DNA of 64,000 nucleotides, taken from contig JACKQL020000002.1 in assembly GCA_018296165.2 (NCBI GenBank), forward strand, positions 1,922,001-1,986,000, written 5' to 3'. The notes under the pieces are model-generated. The model saw only the letters and a program-made list of their open reading frames with translations, searched no databases and had not been told where the DNA came from. A program made the translations under genes and the position numbers. This document shows, in pieces, positions 48,001 through 58,980 of the stretch (positions are counted from its first letter, which is position 1; each line of letters starts with the position of its first letter). Source of the stretch: Termitomyces sp. T153. Taxonomy: Eukaryota; Basidiomycota; Agaricomycetes; Agaricales; Lyophyllaceae.

Positions 48001-48304
48001 TTTCGGGCTGAAGTAGTTGGTGATATACATCGATGTGTAGGAGGACGAGATAGACGCTTGGAATGCGTGAGTGATTGACAAACAACTAGTCCATAACTTA
48101 TGGTATCTCCCTTCTAGATTCCTTGTTAACTTAAAAGACAAATGCACATTCGAACCGGGCAATCAGGAATTCTGGTCCGAAGTTAAAGGTGTCGGTCGTG
48201 GCCTCAGTTTGATCAGCAATAAAGAAGCGAAACAGAATGGTGGAACATCCAAAGTTTCTGAGAGTGGATCTATCAACGTGCGTAGCATTCGTTATTATAA
48301 ATAG
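45093..48304 (+). CDS. KU80: Ku80 subunit of the non-homologous end-joining DNA-end clamp
   Basis: With Ku70 it forms the ring that threads onto broken DNA ends and starts end joining; it also protects telomeres. A 21-base first exon (MPAERAG) is followed by a von Willebrand A domain (TMFLIDTSPSMGKL, KIVLITDGESPIELEDW), then a central beta-barrel (FKYGTTYAPCPDG, FFLAKNFRRELSMGEIQYVW, LLWAQMPFADDVRKYTF). An acidic linker follows (ETEEEDEEEELLLDK). The C-terminal domain is of Ku type (DVVTKAVEDLAAVIIE, AFLVNLKDKCTFEPGNQEFW). About ten exons. The end is uncertain: reading on past ESGSIN gives VRSIRYYK and a stop at 48,304, whereas splicing a GTGCGT...ACAG intron (48,279-48,334) gives ESGSIN-FFS and a stop at 48,346. 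Confidence 0.92.
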
Positions 48305-48570
48305 TACATGAAGGCTCATCAATCGCCACGACAGTTCTTCAGCTAGATAAAACGATGGACTATGCTTTGTGTATTTTATACTCGATCTATCAGTAATGAA
48401 CCTTGCCTAGCATACTTAACCCATTTATGACAACTCGTACAACTCAAGTGTAGTTACCTTACCGTGGCGCCTTGGAAGAGGAGTGTCAGTGCTATTAATA
48501 GCACAGCAATACCATACCGTCTTCTTTGCCAACGTCAAAACCACTTCTCTCTTGTGCTGACCGTGTCCAA

Positions 48571-49742
48571 ATGGCACTCTACCGTCCTCCTCATCTTCGC
48601 CGGGCAGAAAGTACTCAATTCTCCGAGTCGACTTTGTTATCTAAGTCTGTAACCAGAAATACCGATCTTACAAATGAAGTTCAAGCAGAACAAATTGAAC
48701 CGGAATTTCCTACCTACGGTCAAACGAGTGATGCACAAATAGGCGCGATTGCAATAGCAGAAGAACGTCGGTTGTATGTGGGTATGAACTTTGCTCAGCC
48801 ATGTAGTACTACCTGTCGGTCTTGACTTCCGCTCTTCCATCAGGCAATATGCCCTATTTTGCGAAAGAAGAGGACGTTCGAGCCTTATTCCATGGTCGTC
48901 CGATGTCATTACAGTCTCCCATACTATACCCTCAACCATTTCTCCTGACTTTTGGATACCTACCAGAGAACGTCTTATCATTGCCATCGATCCGTTCACC
49001 GGACGAAACCCTTCCTACTGCTTTGTCGACCTTCCCACCACAGGCGATGCTGAACGGGCAATAGCCGAACTCAACGAACGCGATCTTCTCGGACGACCTG
49101 TACGCGTCAAACTTGGTGTACCACATCAAATAAAGAAAGGAGGGCGGCCTTTCCCCCCAAATCAAACACACGTCGAACGACTACCGTATGAAAAAATTTC
49201 TAGTCAATCTATATGTTTGTTTATATCTTCTGAACTTGCAATTCACAGTGGACGCGGACGCGTTTGGGACAGATGGCAAAAGACGGAGTCGGAGGCGGCC
49301 TCACACTGGCGCTATACAAGAAAAGGAGCTCGAGTTTTCGTAGGCAATCTCCCTGGGTTCCCAAATCCTGCTCGGGTTGATGCAGAAATCAAAGAATTTT
49401 TCGAAGGGTTCGAAATGTAAGTACAAACAGCCCCTTGCTCTACTTCTGTAATAACAACTTATTTTATTTTACCAAAGAGTAGCCATATCAAAAATTATCC
49501 GTCCTCGCAGCGCAGACGTCAACTCTCTCCCGCACCATACCATTAGCCACTACCTTTTTGTTGACCTTACCAGCACGGCAGAAGCAGACCGTGCTGTTCG
49601 CACCTTGCACGGCCACAGAAGCTGGAACAGATTAATTAAAGTCGCTATTCCAACGGACACACATTCTTGGAAGATTGAGGAACGGGATCGATATCTAACG
49701 CTCAATCCACCTCCTCTTCCTGGAGGAGGAGCCGACTGGTAG
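48571..49742 (+). CDS. Two-RRM RNA-binding protein
   Basis: About 290 residues from five exons. The start at 48,571 gives MALYRPPHLRRAES. The first RNA-recognition motif has RNP2 LYVGNMPYF and an RNP1-like YCFVDL (CFVDLPTTGDAERAIAELN). The second has VFVGNLPGFPNP and YLFVDLTSTAEADRAVRTL. In both, the RNP1 box is a shortened (Y/F)xFVDL form, without the usual K/R-G-x-G/A-F/Y start. A positively charged, Trp-containing linker (GRGRVWDRWQKTESE) separates them, and the protein ends PPPLPGGGADW. RNA target and pathway are unknown; nothing in the context resolves them. It follows Ku80 on the same strand by 225-270 bases and converges on the phosphatase gene 214 bases downstream. Confidence 0.85.
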
Positions 49743-49956
49743 ACCAATTTTTATACGATAGGCATTATTTAGGATACAAGATTTCAATTGAGTACAATGA
49801 AAGCTAGGTATATATACAAAAAACCACGTAGAATATTAGATGCTATGCAATGAGTAACAATCGAGGGTTAGAAAGCAACAAAAAAAATAACGACAGATAC
49901 GCAGGACAACATACGACAATTTTGTGCACCAACTAGATGTGGCGTAAGACCCGATG

Positions 49957-52900
49957 TTATTGCGACGATATCGGTGACGGCGGGACCGATTCCAGCGTCG
50001 CGGGAGCGCCTCCCTGCGTATCCTCCTTCAATTGATGTAACTTCCGCTTCATACTCGGCCGTTTAGAAAGCAACGGCTCTCCCTTCTTTCCCTCCTTCAT
50101 CAACTCGGTTGGGCTCGCTCCTCTTTTCATAGTGGATGACGATGCAGGTGAGCTGGAATCGCTCGAAATACCACCCGCAGAACTGGGACTGTTCGAGGCC
50201 GACAAGCTAAGGGAGAGCTGGGGCGAGAACGGTTGCCCCGGCATGGACTTCGATCGAACCTGAGGTCCAGGCAGCGGAAACGTATTACTCCGACTGATGA
50301 CCGTTCCATCACTCCCGAAGGAAAAGTATACTCCACCTGAGATAGGCAACGGTGACGCCGTAAGCTTGAAATTATCGATCGCCTTTCCATTCTCCTCCCT
50401 CTCTCCATTTTTTCTACGAATTATGCCCTCCCTTCTGACTCTCTCCTCATCAACGATCCGCAACGCACCTTCAATGACCACCTGGTGCATAAACACATAC
50501 TGCCTCAAACTATGACACAAGCTCATCCTCTGCTCCCTCATATCCTGCACGACCTCCCATATCGGCTCATCGAACGTACTCAGCGCCACAGGCGTCTTCG
50601 GAAACGCATGCAATGCCCTGGGTTCTTTATAATCTACAGTCTTAGACTGGTGGGAAAGCTTCGGTGGAGCAGGAAAAGCGTCGCCATCACCTAGGCTTGG
50701 ACGTGAGACGGCAGGTCGCAAGGGCTCTCAAATGCAGGACTTACTACTAGACCTAGCAAGTGGAGTTCGTCCAGCGACAGCTCCAGAGCCAAGTGAGAGG
50801 TGTAGCTCCGCTCTTCCACTGAACGTCTGACTTTGTGGTTCCGAGATGGTCCTGAATCTCGACTGTTCATCGCGCCTTGGGTCGTTTCCATCAGCTTGGT
50901 TCCCCACGGACCCACTGGATATCGAGGTCGCCAAGGAACCATCCCGCGTCATGCTACCTCTTACGCGGCTCATCCCCCTTTCCGAGTCCGAAAAAGATGT
51001 AAACACAGAGCCAGAGGCAAGAGTCGACTCAGAAGATATGGATACCGCCGACGAGGGCGACAAATTCATCGCGGGCGGCAAATGTGACACGCCACCATCG
51101 GAAGCTGCACGTGGATGCGGTAATGGAAGAGGCGGAATGACATTGAATCCAGGTTCAAATGGCGCGGCTGATTTACCGAGCTCCACTCTGCAATGCTTTG
51201 CCTGACCCTCCACTTTCATTGCCGTATCGTCCATCTGCCTACCGCGGGATGAGGATTTCTCAATATGATCGGCTGACGGGCTCCGCGGCATTGGACTCGG
51301 TTGTCCAGACACAGACGACGGAACTGTCAAAGCATCTTTTGTTATCTCCTCAGGCGTATCCACATCCATCTCCTCCTCCCTCCTCTCCCTCTCCATCTTC
51401 CCCCTTACCTCCCTCCTAATCCCATCAAGCACCGCATCCAACGCAATAAAACACCCCGTCCGTCCCACACCCGCACTACAATGCAACAACACGGGTCGCC
51501 GTCCTCCCATGACATGGCGCGCAACCCCACTCAATGGGTCTACTTCCCCATGTCCCTCCGACTCACTCTCTCGCCTATCCACCGGACTCTCACAATTCTC
51601 CCCCGTCTCCTTAACAGCCTTCTCCACTTCCCTGACAAGCCCCAGTACCCCTCTCGCATCTTCTGGCACATTCATATCGGGCCACTCCAGATACTGCAAC
51701 TGTACCACCTCCCTCGGTCCCGCGTTCGGATAACCCCGATGTTCGAGCCTAAACGTCCTCTTGATCGTTGTTACACGTCGTCTCTGCTTCTTCGCTCGCA
51801 CACCTTCTATTCCATATATAGCTCCCACACCAAACCCGAATCCAGCAGCAGGCACTGGGGGCTCCTCGAGCATGAGATCAACGTTGCCGGGTAACCCCAC
51901 TTTGGATACAAGCGTAACACGTAACATGCCAAACGTCCGTTCACGCGTCGCAGGCGTTGAATCCGCCCAATATGTCCCACACTTGACCATTGAGTTTTCC
52001 ACTTCCTGAGTGAGCATTACAATAACGTGCACGTTCTGCTGCCACGTCAATCTGCATGTGTATTGTCACGTTATTGAGCTCTAGGTTTGAGAAATCGGGA
52101 AGACGTTACCGCCAGAAATCCTCAAACGTCGCCTCAAGTGGACCTTGTGTCGCAATATACTTTTTCGTCGTTCCTAATGGCTGAACAAACGATGCATTCA
52201 CATAGTCATCCAATTCAGCATCTTTTCCTTCCCTCCTAGTTTGGCACAGCTTCACCCTCGCATGCTCAAACGGCCATATATGTCGATATCTATTCACCTT
52301 GCTGTAGATACTTACGCACCAGCAGATTGACAAACAACGTACCGATTTTTGGAACCCTTTTCTACACCAGCCGTAATACTAAACGGAAAACTATTCCCCG
52401 GAAAAAAGTCTCTAGCAGGCGGATGGCGACTCTCCTTCGAATGATGTTCCATCACACCCATAAGGCGTCTCTGTTCCGCAACCTCAATACGATAAAACTG
52501 CATCGCGAGGGCCTCTGTCCCTTCCTTGATGTCTGCAGTACTGGGCGCTGTATCCGATTCACTCGAGTCGGACAAGGAGCCAGATGAAGGTGAATCGGAA
52601 TGATAATCGCGCGAAATCCGGCTCAAGGGCCGGCTTTGCGAGAACGCGGCGTGCGAAGTCTGTCCTTGGGTATTAATATGTGTACGCGGATGCGCAACTT
52701 GGGGTCTCGGGATACGGTCCGCACGTTTGGCAATCTCTCGGAGCCATGGGAAAGGGAGGTCACTTATCCGTTTGCGGACGCGATTAGGCAGACAAAGGGG
52801 GATACGCTCGGTGACACCATGCGAGAGCTCTGTGTTTTGTCGAACGGCATCAAAGAAGGGGTTTGTGGCTAATGCGGGTTGGAGGGGTGAAGCACGGGGT

Positions 52901-53535
52901 AAAGTGGTAGACATGGGGCCGAATGCGGACATGGGGAGACGACGCGTGCAGAGGATGGGGGTGCCTGTCGATGGGGCTGAAGCAGTATCGTCGGTATCGT
53001 CATCATCGTGCTCTTCAGGCTGGGGTCCTGAGTCGACAAGCTGACGGTGTTCGCGCCACACAGCCTGAAAGCCTCCGCGAAGCCATATGAGATCGCCAGT
53101 AAAATGTGCTGAACGGAACTTGCGGAGGAGACCGTAGATGTTGGAAGATTCGTTGATGATGTTTGAGTCGGCATCGTAGACAAGTATACGTGCAGAGTCG
53201 TTGAAAGCCAAGAACCTGTGACGTGCAGCAGAGGAATGAAGCATCTCAGCGAGACGTTCCAGGGAAAAGAGGGGTCGTTTGAGGAGAGTCGATGGGACAG
53301 AGAGGGAGAGTGCGCGAGGCAAACGTGCATCTGCATGGGCAGCATGGGGCCTGATGTCGAGGACGAGAGTGCGGGGGTCGTCGAGGATGGCAGGGAGGTC
53401 GATTGGGAGAACAGGTGCAAAGGGCGGGGCGAGACGGGGGCGGTGGTGGACGTTGTGGACGTTGGGGCTGAAGGGGTGGACGTCGGGTGGGACGACGGGG
53501 GCAGGACGGTGGTGGGCGGGAGAAAACAAATCCAT
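49957..53535 (-). CDS. Rhodanese-tyrosine phosphatase (Pyp1/Ptp2/Ptp3-like)
   Basis: This class dephosphorylates MAP kinases in fungi. The N-terminal rhodanese/Cdc25-like domain (DDPRTLVLDIRPHAAHADAR, ARILVYDADSN, LIWLRGGFQAVWREH) lacks a catalytic Cys at its loop and is probably a docking module. A linker rich in Ser/Asp follows. The phosphatase domain starts at KGSKN-RYRHIWPFEHARVKL, with DYVNASFVQP, the WPD loop (YLEWPDMNVPED) and the P-loop HCSAGVGRTG. A Ser/Pro-rich insert of roughly 250 residues separates the P-loop from the final helices (FDEPIWEVVQDMREQRMSLC). At the Q-loop the usual catalytic Gln is His (CHS for VQT). The start at 53,535 (MDLFSPAHHRP) is the only upstream ATG in frame. 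The protein ends PPSPISSQ. The upstream gene ISA1 stops only 89 bases before it. Confidence 0.88.
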
Positions 53536-53624
53536 CGGATGCTGGAGCAAGAGGCTTCTGGTATGTATATGAAATGGACGGGCTGACTAAGATGACATCA
53601 TTGTTATTATTGGTATATTGTACT

Positions 53625-54371
53625 CTATCGAACGGTAAATGATTCGCCGCATCCACAGGCATCCGTAATGTTGGGGTTCTTGAATGAAAATTTGGAGCTG
53701 CACTTACATACATCAGCGCTGTTGCTTCTGGACGGCCCACAACTCACCTCAATGCATCCTCCCCCCAGTCCATCTCGCTCCCTATTATCGAAAACAGCGC
53801 CTTGCTGTCAATCAGCACCTGCACCCCGTCCTGCTCCACCACCTCGTCGAACTTCCCCGCAGACTCAACGTACTCTAGGTGGTATGACAACCCCGCGCAC
53901 CCCTTGTTCCGCACACCTATCCGTATCAGCTGTGGCGTTGGCCCTTTGAGCAGGCTCTGCAACCGCGCTACAGCCCTCGGTGTCTGCACAATGCATGTAA
54001 AATCCCATCAAAGGGCTGAAATCTACTTGACGCACTATTGTCAAGGCAGCCTTGGACGCCCGGATCTTCGGCCGCGCCTTTTCCACCTTGGGCAACGGTG
54101 GTGGTCGTGCTGCAACCTGCGGAGCCGCCGCATCCGCATTCAGTGTCACCCCAGGTGTACTGGCTATCGGTGTACTCGACGTCGACGTCGACGGCGCATC
54201 AGGAGGCGTAGCTAGACTCGTCGGTAGTCCAGAGCCAGGCTGCGACCGAAACGCGGACATCATTGCCCGTCGGGTGGGAACAGCTGCAAACGCAGTGCAG
54301 CACGGATACAGAAACGGCAGCGCAGAGTGCCGTGAAGCCATCAGTAGGCGAGCAGTCAGTTGCGAAGACAT
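53625..54371 (-). CDS. ISA1: Mitochondrial A-type iron-sulphur assembly protein (ISA1)
   Basis: Needed, with ISA2 and IBA57, for making [4Fe-4S] clusters in mitochondria. The start at 54,371 gives an Arg/Ser-rich presequence (MSSQLTARLLMASRHSALPF) and an Ala/Pro-rich stretch. Then comes the conserved domain: TPRAVARLQSLLKG, IRIGVRNKGCAGLSYHLEY (first ligand Cys), VEQDGVQVLIDSKALFSIIG, MDWGEDAL, KFSFKNPNI and TDACGCGESF with the paired ligand Cys. All three Cys of the family are present. Three exons are inferred. The KFDE-VEQDG and DSKALFSIIGSEMDW wording favours ISA1 over ISA2. The stop at 53,625 is 89 bases from the start of the phosphatase gene on the same strand. Confidence 0.92.
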
Positions 54372-55181
54372 CTGGACGAAACACAAGGACGATGTCAACT
54401 GATTTTCTTTATTTTCCGCCGACTCGATCTGACACATCTATTTACATCCGTTTATCCCGTCTTTTTAGCCAATCACAGCACGCGGATTGCTATTTGGATT
54501 AGTGTTGGGAAGCAAGAGTCTAGACAGCAAGGCCAAAGTTTTACTCGGTCCCCGCGCAGAGGCTCCATAAGTATAATGTATCCAAGACGTCCAAACTCCA
54601 AGCCGAGTCGGTAGAAGCTCATAGCCCAGACCTCTTTGCATAACGTTAAGCTCCACCTCTTTGCCAGATAGCTACGATGGCCGCCGCTTGCCGAAGGGTA
54701 ATCACTCGTGTAAAATTAGCATAGCTACTGCTTAGCAATAGTTGAAGAAACCGATATTACGGCCGGTACTGATCAAGCAAGTCTTGAGCTAAGGTTATAC
54801 ATCACTCACTTTATACAACACTTTTTACAGAAAGAATGACACAAGTAGCTACTCTTCGGCAAGCCGGCACCGCGGAAAGCAAACAACTAAAAGGCGGAGC
54901 TTACAGCACGTTTCATAACGATACGTACACCCTTGTTAGGTTGCTCGTCTGATGCCCGTTCCCTGCCAAGACCCGAGAATGATTCAATGGACAACAGTAC
55001 ATATACTGATGTTACTCTATCTCATCTAAACCTTGCTTGAAAATACCTGTGCAATTGACGTCCCCAACCACAATACGTTGTGGTTACACAAGAAATAAGG
55101 TAGAGATAAATCTCAAAATCAGTAGCTTATCATTAACTGGGTATACAGAGATGAAACTGCAAGCGGAAAACCAACTCGCTA
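54372..55181. other. ISA1 upstream region and unassigned DNA
   Basis: Normal CpG content and no gene recognised. The ISA1 promoter presumably lies within the first few hundred bases. Confidence 0.4.
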
Positions 55182-56280
55182 TTGCTACAGCAGTCTCAGA
55201 GGCACCATTCACACGCGCCACATCATGATCCTGAACCAAGCCATCACCAGCTGGGAAAGATGTGGCGATTGAAGCAGATCGTAGAGGAACAACATCGTTA
55301 TCAACCAAAAGCACACAAACGACACCGCGATGAGGGAAATGGAAAGAGTTCTCAGAAGCAGAAGCATAAAGGCGATGAAACGAATGATAACGGCTGGGAT
55401 GGTCCGAAGGATGAACGGTGGACTTCGAGTGGTCAGGGTAAAGATGACATGGATGGGGACCAGGGTGGCAATGGATGTGGACCAGGGTGGCAATGACTGG
55501 GAGAAGAACAGCCGCGACAATTCTCGGAGTAACAATGGTGGTGACGATTCGGGCAATAACGGTGCGAATGGACGGGACAGTGGTGGGGATACTTGGGGTA
55601 AAGGTGGGCGGAGATGCTCCGGATAACAATGGTGGAGATGGTTGGAACTGGTAGCGGAGATGGTTGGAATAACGCTGGCGGAGACGGCTGGGACAATACT
55701 GGCGAGGACGTCTGGGGCAAAGGTGGTGGTAATAAGATGGATAAAAGCTAGGGTGATACATGGGATGGTTAGGACAACAGCTGGGATGCAACCAAAGCTT
55801 CTGATAGCTGGAGAGCAAACGATGGTTAGGAACAGAATGATGATTGGGGACACGGCATCAAATCTGGAACGATGTTGAAGAAGATTGGAAAGAGGCAAGC
55901 CGTTATCATATCGTCACGGATATCTCGCAGCATAAATCGTCCAAGACGTTCTTGTACGCGATTGCTAAAGACCCTCGGACGACAAAACTATCAACATCGT
56001 CAAAGCGACTATCAATGAATCGGATAATCAAGCCTTCCAACCTGCTCTGAAAGCCATCTTTGTAGGAGAATGGCCGGATCGCCAAAGATTGAATACACTG
56101 AACGTACTCTTCTGAAAACGAACTGAAGGTGACTTCCGTCTTGTTCTGGATACAACAGTTGGCAAGTTTGCTGACTCTCCTTCATCAACAAAAGAATACT
56201 TGGCCCTATATGCCCAGCCAAGACCACCAACACGGTATGACAGCAGTATTTATGAAAAAGTATTACATAGTGCAATATGT
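55182..56280 (+). pseudogene. Decayed G/D/W/N-rich repeat gene
   Basis: From about 55,360 to 55,830 the forward strand holds imperfect tandem units built on GGWGAYGGYTGGRACAAY-like DNA. They translate in patches to DETNDNGWDGPKDE, MDGDQGGNG, GDGWNNAGGDGWDNTGEDVW and GDTWDG. Stops and frameshifts break it every few dozen codons. Downstream, other frames read VEEDWKEASRYHIVTDI, KATINESDNQAFQPALKAI, FVGEWPDRQRLNTLN and DFRLVLDTTVGKFADSPSS, suggesting a former globular tail to about 56,280. I do not recognise the family. Opposite-strand frames here are shadows of the repeat. Confidence 0.4.
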
Positions 56281-58110
56281 GACCTGATTTTCTTGATTGA
56301 AAGTCCCATTCAAATCAAGTCTAATATTATATTCCCCTCCCATCATTGAGGCCTTATGGGATTCTCATTTAATGTAAAGCCACTCACCTAGAGCTTATTA
56401 CTATGTCTCAATCATGTATTGTGTGTGATACATGTGTGGTAATATACTGGATTGATCAGGTCTGGTACCCAATGATCCTCATTTTTATATCGTTGCAGTA
56501 GCCCAAAATCACATCCATTATTCAGTACAGCATGAGTGGTAAGTACCAAGAATCTATCAATTAGCAATAAAAGCGATCAAACCCATAAGTCCGTTCAATT
56601 AGCGTGGTCAGTTTATACAGTGGTCAAAGCTTTGCCAAACTTCAACGGTGTCATTGAACAAAGTCTATGGAAGGATGGAGCACGTACCACTTCTACAAGA
56701 TCTCTGATAGCGCTCTGATAATAACTGTCACCTTTCCCAGCGTCGAGCATACAGTTTCTGGAGTTGTTTTGAGGTTCAGAGTCGGTCTAATGATTTTCTT
56801 GAAAGCTTCCAGATGTAGGGTCTTCTTATTAAGTGTGATACAGTAATTATAAGTGATATAAAATTGCACAGAGTCAGATTTTGTGTGCATATAATCAGAT
56901 AACAACGTATTTAGGTTAATCATTTGTCTGGTTATTATTGGCGAGATCCTTATCATTCAAATTTGTACAACTAGGGTCTAATAGACCCTTATCAACAAGT
57001 CCATTAATGAAAACTGCGTCCAGCTCAAGGAATGGATCTACAAGACTAGGAATCACCATTCCTGATCAGTAGTACAGTTGTAAAGGGCCACTACTGTAAA
57101 AGCAGTGAGTATACAGTTTTTTTTATTAATGGAAATGTACATTTGTTTTCCTCCATATGTTTTTGCATTGACCCCCATCTTCAAAGCTTGCAAAAATGAT
57201 TCCGAACTCCTTGACGAGTGCACCTCGATACCATGGCCATTGCTCTGGGTGTGTGAACTACCTGAAGATCTTGGAGGTCCTTCCTCCTTTTGTGGTCAGT
57301 ATTTAGGACGCATCTACACGGGGCACGACGAGAGGAGGACGGCAGATAGTGGGAGATGAAAAGGAAAGATTGAGAAAAGCGGGAATTGATTCGTGACGCA
57401 ATGACAATTGAAATCACGTTCAAGTCATGTGTGCGTGTGTTGTTGAGGTTACCTCTCTTTTGTCGTTTCCATCTACGTAGTCTAGATAATGAGACTACCT
57501 GGCTCTATCCGGTCTTTCTTCTGAATCTTCTTATGTATTACTGTGTTCACTGTAACCGTCGGGAGATAGTCAAAGTTTGAGATTATAAATCTGTATACCT
57601 TTGATAACCCTAATATGTGCGAGTTGTATTCAAATTATAGCACGAACACGAGATGAGCGTGAGAAGTTATCATTGATCATCAAGAATGCTCGACGCATGC
57701 CTCATCTCCTTATCTTATCTCATTATCTTAACCGATCATTGTTCTACGATATATTCCCAGATATTGGTTCAAAAATCATCAGACGGAGATTATTCTATCA
57801 AGTCTCCAGGAGTGAGGTATTCAAGTGAAAATAACATTGAGAACAAACTTGGATTGTCATGCAATGAGATGACTTCATGACATTCCCTTGGATGAACCAA
57901 GTCATACTAGGACCAACCTTGGATTTTATTCCCCAAATTGTTTTGAATAATATTATGTATGGAACTATGTTCTAGGGATTACAAGAGGGCAGAATACTAG
58001 TATTGGGTTAATGATACTTATTAAGCCACCAAATTATAGTTTGCTTGTCCAAGAGGTCCCAGGTGATAGTTGACCAAATATTCAACCGACTGTTTTTCTG
58101 ATGTTGGTGT
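56281..58110. other. A+T-rich intergenic DNA
   Basis: No gene, LTR end or structural RNA was recognised. Short frames such as 57,105-57,359 have neither domains nor splice continuity. The composition is A+T-rich and partly CpG-poor, so worn repeats are likely. Confidence 0.4.
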
Positions 58111-58817
58111 ATGTCAATCCTTCGTGATTACTTTTCATTGACTGAACCTTGTGCAGCGTTAAAATTCCTAGAAACAAAGGAACGAGGAGCTCTGTTCATA
58201 AACGTAACATTTCGTCCAAAGGAGTACCCCAATAAACATGTCTTTGACTGGCTAAGATACGATCAGGTCCAGGAATCGACAGGTCGTATACTCCAGCACT
58301 CTATCCTCGCCACTGATCCGGCTCAGCAAACGATTGTTTTTGTCTATTTACTCTCCAGAACGGGAAACAGTGTGGCGATGTGCCGCGGAAACTTCAGGTG
58401 CCTAAGGGTGTGCCTCAGAAACATCTTCTATCAGGAAAGTAAAAGTGGACTTCGACCAGACAGATTAATCGTATCCATGTCATGAGCAAGTCATCTAAGA
58501 GATACCGTCTTCCATTTAGTCATGACTCTCAGATTACCTCTATCTGGTGAGGGGAGAAACAAACAAAACCTGCTAAACTATTACGATCAAAAGCATCAGC
58601 GAAAGTGAAACAGGCGACCCAGGCTGAAACTGTGAAATCGATGAAAGATCAGGATCCGACAAAAAAAGCCAAATCGGTTCCCATCAACGTGGACAGTCTA
58701 TATCTACCACTCCCGAGAAGAAACGCAAATGGTAGCAAATTTTGCGTTATGCGGATTGATTTCGAAAGTTCTGCATCGAATTTCTCATTCCCATCCAAGG
58801 AGTTACTTTGTGTCTAG
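58111..58817 (+). CDS. Hypothetical protein, probably frame-disrupted
   Basis: A first frame (58,111-58,485) encodes MSILRDYFSLTEPCAALKF, RGALFINVTFRPKEYPNKHV, FDWLRYDQVQES and IVFVYLLSRTGNSVAM. After CRGNF the natural continuation (VPKGVPQKHLLSGK) lies in another frame. A Lys-rich segment follows (KPAKLLRSKASAKVKQA, then DPTKKAKS) and another frame gives STPEKKRKW near 58,710-58,735. I recall an Agaricomycete family of unknown function with this order (PNKHVFDWL, LSKTGNSVA-WRRK, PKKKRKW) but cannot name it. Either short introns that I have not placed or real frameshifts separate the parts. It sits just upstream, on the same strand, of the coiled-coil membrane protein gene. Confidence 0.45.
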
Positions 58818-58980
58818 CTGTCCTGCATGGTTACCTGTATTTATCTATTGATGTCTGTATCTTATTTACTGTATTACACATCCGTGTATGTCATTGTATG
58901 CTAATTCTGCTCCCAATAATCGGGCCGATTGTTTCAGCCGTGTGATAATATTGTCTCTCACTTCATTTGCTTCGGCAGCC

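Noticed and set aside
53536..53550. A phosphatase start at 53,550.
   Set aside because: That codon is TTG; the ATG at 53,535 is the usable start.
55084..55898. Long minus-strand open frames (244 and 229 codons).
   Set aside because: They are antisense shadows of the G/D/W/N-rich repeat, Pro/His/Ser-rich without domains, and read through low-complexity DNA.
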